Source: Acetobacter orleanensis
GTDB taxonomy: Bacteria; Pseudomonadota; Alphaproteobacteria; Acetobacterales; Acetobacteraceae
Assembly (NCBI RefSeq): GCF_001581005.1
Contig: NZ_LHZV01000045.1
Location: forward strand, 1-40,565
Length of the DNA: 40,565 bases
Reading direction: 5' to 3'
The position numbers were made by a program, and so were the translations under genes. Of the stretch, positions 36,204-40,565 are shown in pieces; position 1 is the stretch's first letter; the number at the start of each line of letters is the position of its first letter. Below the pieces are notes generated by a model that was not told the origin of the DNA, searched no databases, and saw only the letters and a program-made list of their open reading frames with translations.

Positions 36204-38282
36204 TTAAGAGAGGATGGGTTTCCCGAGTGCCGGGTCAGTCACGCTGGGTCTGCCGGTTTCGACATGTCCTGCAAAGCGACTTGTGCTTTCAGGCTCAGAT
36301 TCAACAGACACCGTCAGATCATACCAATAGCCGCTCTGTTCCAACATAATCCGCTCTTGCCGGACGCCATGCGGAGCCAGTGCCACTGTGCGCTTTTTCT
36401 GCCCATAGGCATTGTCATGCACATACACGGTTTGCGGTCGGTTGGTATGGTTTGTCAGTTTAACGAGCACAGCCCCTGACGAGGCATGATCAACCACAGA
36501 AACACCCACATCTGCCCGACGCTGACGATGGATGTAGCGCGCAAACCCATTCGGGCCGAGCACCATCAGCTTGAGCGTCTGCCCTTCCGATATTAGCCAT
36601 TGGTCCTGCAAAGACGCACCCGCACCAACCGTATAACGGCGCGGCTTTTCTTCAGAGTGTTCCTGATACACATAAAAGCAGGCACCCGTTGTGCCCTGAT
36701 TATCAAACTGAAGCGTGCAGGCACCAGCCGGACCATGCACGTCATTGACAGCAAGCACATACGGCAAAGGCCTTGTCGGTCTTATGCCTTTTTCCTGTTC
36801 TCCAATGTCGGACGACGCGCTCTGTACCGGAACAGCCGGGTTCGGCAGCTTGCAGGATTGATCCGTTTTACTCTTATAGTCCGCCGTATCCGGCAGATTC
36901 CCTTTCAGCCCCAGCTTGCGCGAGAAATCAAACGCGCTGGTCAGATCCCCACACACTGAACGCCGCCAAGGCGTGATATTGCTCTCACGGACCCCAAACC
37001 GTGCCTCAATAAACCGCAGCACAGAGGTATGGTCAAAGACCTCTGAACATACAAACCCGCCCGTGCTCCATGGAGACAAAGCAAGCATGGGCACGCGCGG
37101 TCCAAGTCCATACGGCAGCATATCAGCCTTGTAGCGGGTCGGCTCATACGGAGTAAGGCGATCATGAATCTCGCCGCGCGTATCCACCGTGCTTTTTCCC
37201 GGCAGAACAGGCGTAGGCGGCTGCGGAGGCGGAACATGGTCAAAATATCCGTCATTTTCATCATACATGATGAGCAGAACAGTTTTTGCCCATACATCCG
37301 GGTTCGCGGTTAGCGCATTCAGCACACGGGCAATGTACGTTGCGCCGTAGCCGGGCGTCCAACGCGGATGTTCGGAATAAGCCGCAGGCGGCAACAGCCA
37401 TGAGACCTGAGGCAGGCGATCCGCCAGAACATCCTGCCGCAACGTATCCAGCGTCCGCTTGACCATGGCACGCTGAAACAGCGGAGAGCCTTCAGGGGCA
37501 TCCACATAGTTGCGGAAGTTCATCAGCACGTTTGTGCCAAAATTTCCGTTTTCCACATCTGAGGGGGAAAGACCTTGCTGGTAAACCTGCCAGCTAACCC
37601 CCGCTGCTTCCAGCCGCTCCGGGTAGGTTGTCCAATTAAATGGGCCCGGAACCTTGGGGTAAAACGCCCGATCAACCCAGTCCACATTATCCAGAACCGG
37701 GCCTCCACCCACGCCCTCTCCGTCCACCGTGCCGGTCATCAGATAAAAACGGTTGGGGTGTGTCTGCGTTGGAGTGGAGCAAAAATAATGGTCACAAACC
37801 GTAAAGGCATCGGCCAGTGCGTAGTGGTAGGGCACATCCTCGCGCGTGTAATATCCCATGGTCATGTCGGTCTTGTGCCGGGGCCACTGGTCGTTCCATC
37901 CGGCATTGATGGCCGCATGGGTCGGTATCCAATTATGATCGAGGTCGAGCACGCATTCCGCACTTGTCACATGCGTGCGGAGCTGAAAGGGCAGAACCCT
38001 GCCCTCACCCGCTTTTGCCCGCTGCTGGGACCAGACCGGCGTGCCATCGGGGGACCGGACAGGATGACGGTCCCCCACCCCGCGCACACCGTTCAGATGG
38101 CCGAAATAGTGATCAAAAGACCGGTTTTCCTGCATCAGCACAACAATGTGCTCAACGTCTTCCAGCGTGCCAGTCCGACGCTCCGCTGGAATAGCCAGCG
38201 CACGGTTAATGGAGGAGAGGAGGCCCGCCGTTACAAGCCCACTTCCGCCCTTTAGAAGTCCCCGGCGTCCGATAACCGACAT
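36204..38282 (-). CDS. plcN: Tat-exported phosphocholine-specific phospholipase C
   Basis: A secreted phospholipase C of the AcpA/PlcN family that cuts phosphatidylcholine-type lipids, releasing phosphocholine. The start at 38282 (MSVIGRRGLLKGG) places a twin-arginine signal at residues 6-7; an earlier ATG at 38375 adds 31 unrelated residues. The metal- and catalysis-linked VLMQENRSFDHYFGHLNGVRG follows near residue 55, with YDENDGYFDHVPPPQPP and the STGGFVCSEVFDHTSVLRFIE block. Two C-terminal DUF756-type beta domains occupy about 500-692. Length (692) is typical. It is divergent from the S1/P1 nuclease; together with that gene it could supply phosphate from lipids and nucleic acids. Confidence 0.9.
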   Translation of the reverse strand: MSVIGRRGLLKGGSGLVTAGLLSSINRALAIPAERRTGTLEDVEHIVVLMQENRSFDHYFGHLNGVRGVGDRHPVRSPDGTPVWSQQRAKAGEGRVLPFQLRTHVTSAECVLDLDHNWIPTHAAINAGWNDQWPRHKTDMTMGYYTREDVPYHYALADAFTVCDHYFCSTPTQTHPNRFYLMTGTVDGEGVGGGPVLDNVDWVDRAFYPKVPGPFNWTTYPERLEAAGVSWQVYQQGLSPSDVENGNFGTNVLMNFRNYVDAPEGSPLFQRAMVKRTLDTLRQDVLADRLPQVSWLLPPAAYSEHPRWTPGYGATYIARVLNALTANPDVWAKTVLLIMYDENDGYFDHVPPPQPPTPVLPGKSTVDTRGEIHDRLTPYEPTRYKADMLPYGLGPRVPMLALSPWSTGGFVCSEVFDHTSVLRFIEARFGVRESNITPWRRSVCGDLTSAFDFSRKLGLKGNLPDTADYKSKTDQSCKLPNPAVPVQSASSDIGEQEKGIRPTRPLPYVLAVNDVHGPAGACTLQFDNQGTTGACFYVYQEHSEEKPRRYTVGAGASLQDQWLISEGQTLKLMVLGPNGFARYIHRQRRADVGVSVVDHASSGAVLVKLTNHTNRPQTVYVHDNAYGQKKRTVALAPHGVRQERIMLEQSGYWYDLTVSVESEPESTSRFAGHVETGRPSVTDPALGKPILS

Positions 38283-38338
38283 ACATGCCCTCTTGATTTC
38301 AAAGGGTCGCACCACTTTTGTGCTGACCGTTCCGCTCG

Positions 38339-38387
38339 CCTTCGTTAAGACTGGTCCCAATCCATGGGCAAGCACCTTGATTAAGAC
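38339..38387. promoter_or_regulatory. Two 13-bp direct repeats in the phospholipase C-nuclease divergent region
   Basis: CCTTCGTTAAGAC (38339-38351) and CCTTGATTAAGAC (38375-38387) are 11/13 identical and spaced 36 bases start to start. A second repeat, TACATTTTT at 38437 and 38453, lies nearer the nuclease. Either could be an operator; the canonical Pho box is not present. Confidence 0.4.
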
Positions 38388-38514
38388 AAAACCGATTTTG
38401 GAGCCTCTGCACAGAGAGTGTTGGACAAAAAAATATTACATTTTTGCATAGATACATTTTTTTGAAAGAACGATACGTCTCAAAGTTAATTGGAATTTTT
38501 CGAAAGTGTTTTCC

Positions 38515-39417
38515 ATGCGCGCGTATTTAAAAAATCTTACGGCAGCAGGCTGCATGCTGCTTGGCCTTGCCACCACCAATACACAGGCTCTGGCATGGGG
38601 GCGTGAAGGACATCAGGTTATCGCTGCACTGGCGTGGGACTACCTGACCCCGGACGTCCGGCATAAGATTGATCTGCTGCTAAAGCAGGATAAAGACACC
38701 CTCACCCCGCCCGACCTGCTCTCGCGCTCTAGCTGGGCTGATGCATGGCGCGCCGCAGGACACAAGGAAACGGCGGAATGGCACTTTGTTGATATTGAGC
38801 TTGACCACCCTGACCTTCCCCAAGCCTGCTACAACTTTCCCGCACAGAACGGCCCCGCAAGCACAGGCCCGGCAAAAGACTGCATTGTTAACAAAATTCC
38901 CGAATTTGCTAAGGAACTAGGTGCGCCGCAAACCACCCCTGCTGAACGTGCGCTGGCGCTGAAATATCTGGTGCATTTTGTAGGTGACCTGCACCAGCCG
39001 CTTCATGCAGCGGACAACCACGACAAAGGCGGCAACTGCGTTCGGCTGGCGCTGGGCGGTCCCCGTACGGTCAACCTGCATTCTTACTGGGATACTGTAC
39101 TGGTCTCTGAACTGGACCCCGACGCCAAAAGCCTATCTGACACACTGTTCATGCACATTACGTATGATGACAAACAGGCATGGCAGGCTGGCACCCCCTC
39201 GGACTGGGCGCAGGAAAGCTTTGGTCTGGCCCGAGACTACGCTTATCATCTGACCACTGTTAAAGCAGGCTGCGACCCGGACAGTGCCCCGGTTGAACTC
39301 CCCGCCGGGTATGATGCCGCGGCCCAAACGGTTGTATCGCGCCAACTTATGAAAGCAGGCGTCCGTCTGGCCTATCTGCTGAACACTGCGCTGGCTGACG
39401 TTCAGATTAAGCAATAA
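38515..39417 (+). CDS. Secreted S1/P1-type nuclease
   Basis: A zinc-dependent nuclease that degrades RNA and single-stranded DNA to 5'-mononucleotides. ATG 38515 yields a signal peptide ending TQALA, so the mature protein begins with Trp (WGREGHQVIAALA); in the family this N-terminal Trp itself binds zinc. Other ligands are seen in RSSWADAWR, EWHFVDIE, FVGDLHQPLHAADNHDKGGN and LHSYWD. Length of 300 residues is normal. It is divergent from the phospholipase C gene and convergent with gpsA. Periplasmic or extracellular nucleic-acid breakdown would feed phosphate and nucleoside salvage; gpt, upp and ribokinase occur elsewhere in the window. Confidence 0.93.
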   Translation: MRAYLKNLTAAGCMLLGLATTNTQALAWGREGHQVIAALAWDYLTPDVRHKIDLLLKQDKDTLTPPDLLSRSSWADAWRAAGHKETAEWHFVDIELDHPDLPQACYNFPAQNGPASTGPAKDCIVNKIPEFAKELGAPQTTPAERALALKYLVHFVGDLHQPLHAADNHDKGGNCVRLALGGPRTVNLHSYWDTVLVSELDPDAKSLSDTLFMHITYDDKQAWQAGTPSDWAQESFGLARDYAYHLTTVKAGCDPDSAPVELPAGYDAAAQTVVSRQLMKAGVRLAYLLNTALADVQIKQ

Positions 39418-39427
39418 TCTGGAGGAG

Positions 39428-39482
39428 ATGCGGACGGAGTGGTTTTACGTCTAAGGCGCCCTCAAAACCACTCCGACGCATG
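39428..39482. terminator. Long hairpin between convergent nuclease and gpsA genes
   Basis: CGGAGTGGTTTT (39435-39446) pairs perfectly with AAAACCACTCCG (39464-39475). A further ATGCG/CGCAT pair extends the base across a small bulge. The loop is 17 bases. No T-run follows outside the stem, but the position between two stops suggests a two-way transcript end. Confidence 0.6.
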
Positions 39483-39499
39483 GCGTATAATGTTACAGT

Positions 39500-40459
39500 T
39501 TACGCTTCCGCGCCTACAGGCCGCATCAAAAGCTGTTCCATCAGGTCTTGTACAGAAGCGCTCCCAGTCACAAGTGCCGCTACAGCTTCCATAATTGGCA
39601 CACTCACATGATAGCGGCACGCCAACTCGGTAAGAGCGAGGGATGTCACTACGCCTTCAGCAACACCACCTGCAATGACAGCCGCCTCTCCAACCGAAGC
39701 CCCCTCCCCTAACGCCCGGCCAACACGGAAATTTCGGGAAGATGTGCCGGTGCATGTCAAAAGCAAGTCCCCCAACCCAGACAACCCGGATACTGTCGCC
39801 GCCTCGCCACCGAGTGCCAGAGCAAGACGACTGATTTCCCCCAACCCGCGCGTCACAAGAGCAGCACGGGCGTTTTCCCCCAACCCTGCCCCAATCGTGA
39901 CCCCGGCCGCTATCGCGATAACATTTTTGGCTGCCCCGCCAAGTTGTACCCCGATGATATCTGTACTGTCATACAGCCGGAAAGCAGGAGTCCCGAGCAT
40001 ATCTGCCAGAGCACGCGCGTGCCCTTGCTCTTTTGCGGCAATAACTGCCGCCGCAGGAAGGCCTGCCGCAACTTCATGGGCAAAATTCGGCCCCGACAAA
40101 ACCGCACCTACATGACCGGGCCTGACTGCCGCCAAGATATCCAGTGGAAAATGAAGACTTTCTGGCTTTAACCCTTTGCAACACAAGGCAAGCGGGGATG
40201 TTGTTTCCAGTTGCTCCAAGACCGAAGCCAGATGCTGCATGGGTACTGCAACGAGTGTCACATCTGCACGGATCCTCACATCATCTGTAACACGCACTGT
40301 CGCAGGAAGAGGATGCGCGCTTAGACGCGGCATGGCTCCATTCGTAAGACGAGAAGCAGGATCCCGCGCCCACAGACAAACCGTAGCACCTGTCCGGGCA
40401 GCATGGATGGCCAATGCCGTCCCCCATGCCCCTGCGCCAATTACCGCAATTTGCCTCAT
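39500..40459 (-). CDS. gpsA: NAD(P)-dependent glycerol-3-phosphate dehydrogenase
   Basis: GpsA reduces dihydroxyacetone phosphate to sn-glycerol-3-phosphate, the backbone of phospholipids. The Rossmann motif IAVIGAGAWGTALAIHAARTG starts the 319-residue protein. VAVPMQHLASVLE, CCKGLKP, SGPNFAHEVAAGLP, the catalytic lysine region GGAAKNVIAIAAGV and SGLGDLLLTCTGTSSRNFRVG are all present. The gene is complete. In related genomes it often follows tsaD; here only about 74 bases precede it before the insertion-sequence end, so its native promoter region may have been altered. Confidence 0.96.
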   Translation of the reverse strand: MRQIAVIGAGAWGTALAIHAARTGATVCLWARDPASRLTNGAMPRLSAHPLPATVRVTDDVRIRADVTLVAVPMQHLASVLEQLETTSPLALCCKGLKPESLHFPLDILAAVRPGHVGAVLSGPNFAHEVAAGLPAAAVIAAKEQGHARALADMLGTPAFRLYDSTDIIGVQLGGAAKNVIAIAAGVTIGAGLGENARAALVTRGLGEISRLALALGGEAATVSGLSGLGDLLLTCTGTSSRNFRVGRALGEGASVGEAAVIAGGVAEGVVTSLALTELACRYHVSVPIMEAVAALVTGSASVQDLMEQLLMRPVGAEA

Positions 40460-40533
40460 GATCAGATTTCCATAAATAAGCGCGCTTCTGACTTTTACGC
40501 ACGGAAAAACGCAGATGACCGCAAAACTTATAA

Positions 40534-40565
40534 GAGCCTGTTTGAAAAGTCACGGATGAGCGTTT
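40534..40565. repeat. Right terminal inverted repeat, probable insertion-sequence end
   Basis: Exact inverted copy of bases 1-32, reading GAGCCTGTTTGAAAAG inward to the element. The triplet before it is TAA (40531-40533), again TNA. Because the element continues beyond the window, its transposase cannot be seen. Confidence 0.7.

Noticed and set aside
38283..38514. Canonical Pho box between phospholipase C and nuclease
   Set aside because: No CTGTCAT-type tandem heptads are visible on either strand there.
1..40565. The whole window as a composite transposon bounded by inverted insertion sequences
   Set aside because: The content is mostly core chromosomal genes in their usual alphaproteobacterial order, and only 32 bases of each element are visible. 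A contig break at repeats explains the ends.

Overview
The window is a stretch of an alphaproteobacterial chromosome, most probably from an acetic acid bacterium (Acetobacteraceae, Acetobacter-like). The pointers are the gene order nifR3/dusB-ntrB-ntrC-ntrY-ntrX-hfq-hflX, a fused ispDF gene, homologues of mitochondrial complex I proteins (NDUFS4, and an NDUFAF6-like squalene/phytoene-synthase relative), and termini that look like IS1031/IS5-group insertion-sequence ends. The assignment is inferred from gene content; no rRNA is present.

Both ends of the window carry the same 32 bp in inverted orientation (1-32 and 40534-40565). Each is bordered on the inside by a TNA trinucleotide (TCA, TAA). 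The simplest reading is a contig that breaks in two copies of one insertion sequence. The left copy sits inside the 5' end of a SulP transporter gene; the right copy sits just upstream of gpsA.

Left part (1-11.1 kb): truncated SulP transporter; convergent msrQ-msrP (periplasmic methionine sulfoxide repair); an HIBADH-family dehydrogenase followed by a frameshifted Cdd1-like gene; an NDUFAF6-like protein; Fe superoxide dismutase; clpB with an RpoH-like promoter; a NUDIX hydrolase; ribokinase. Much of this is stress and oxidative-damage housekeeping.

Centre (11.1-21.6 kb): one long minus-strand nitrogen-control operon (dusB, ntrB, ntrC, ntrY, ntrX, hfq, hflX), preceded by ispDF with its own terminator. 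NtrC has lost the GAFTGA loop used to contact sigma-54, so it may act with another sigma factor.

Glycan island (21.8-29.1 kb): AT-richer genes for two double-domain glycosyltransferases of opposite domain order, a pyruvyl-transferase-like protein with an 11-residue-repeat coiled coil, and UDP-galactopyranose mutase. It looks like an accessory surface-glycan module without flippase or polymerase genes here, and it is the least conventional part of the window.

Right part (29.2-40.5 kb): tRNA-Pro / NDUFS4 homologue / tRNA-Arg on one strand; gpt and upp (purine and pyrimidine salvage); a YoaK/DUF1275 membrane protein; an unknown membrane protein; a YfdX-family periplasmic protein; a TonB-dependent receptor; a Tat-exported phospholipase C divergent from a secreted S1/P1 nuclease (a likely phosphate-scavenging set); and gpsA.
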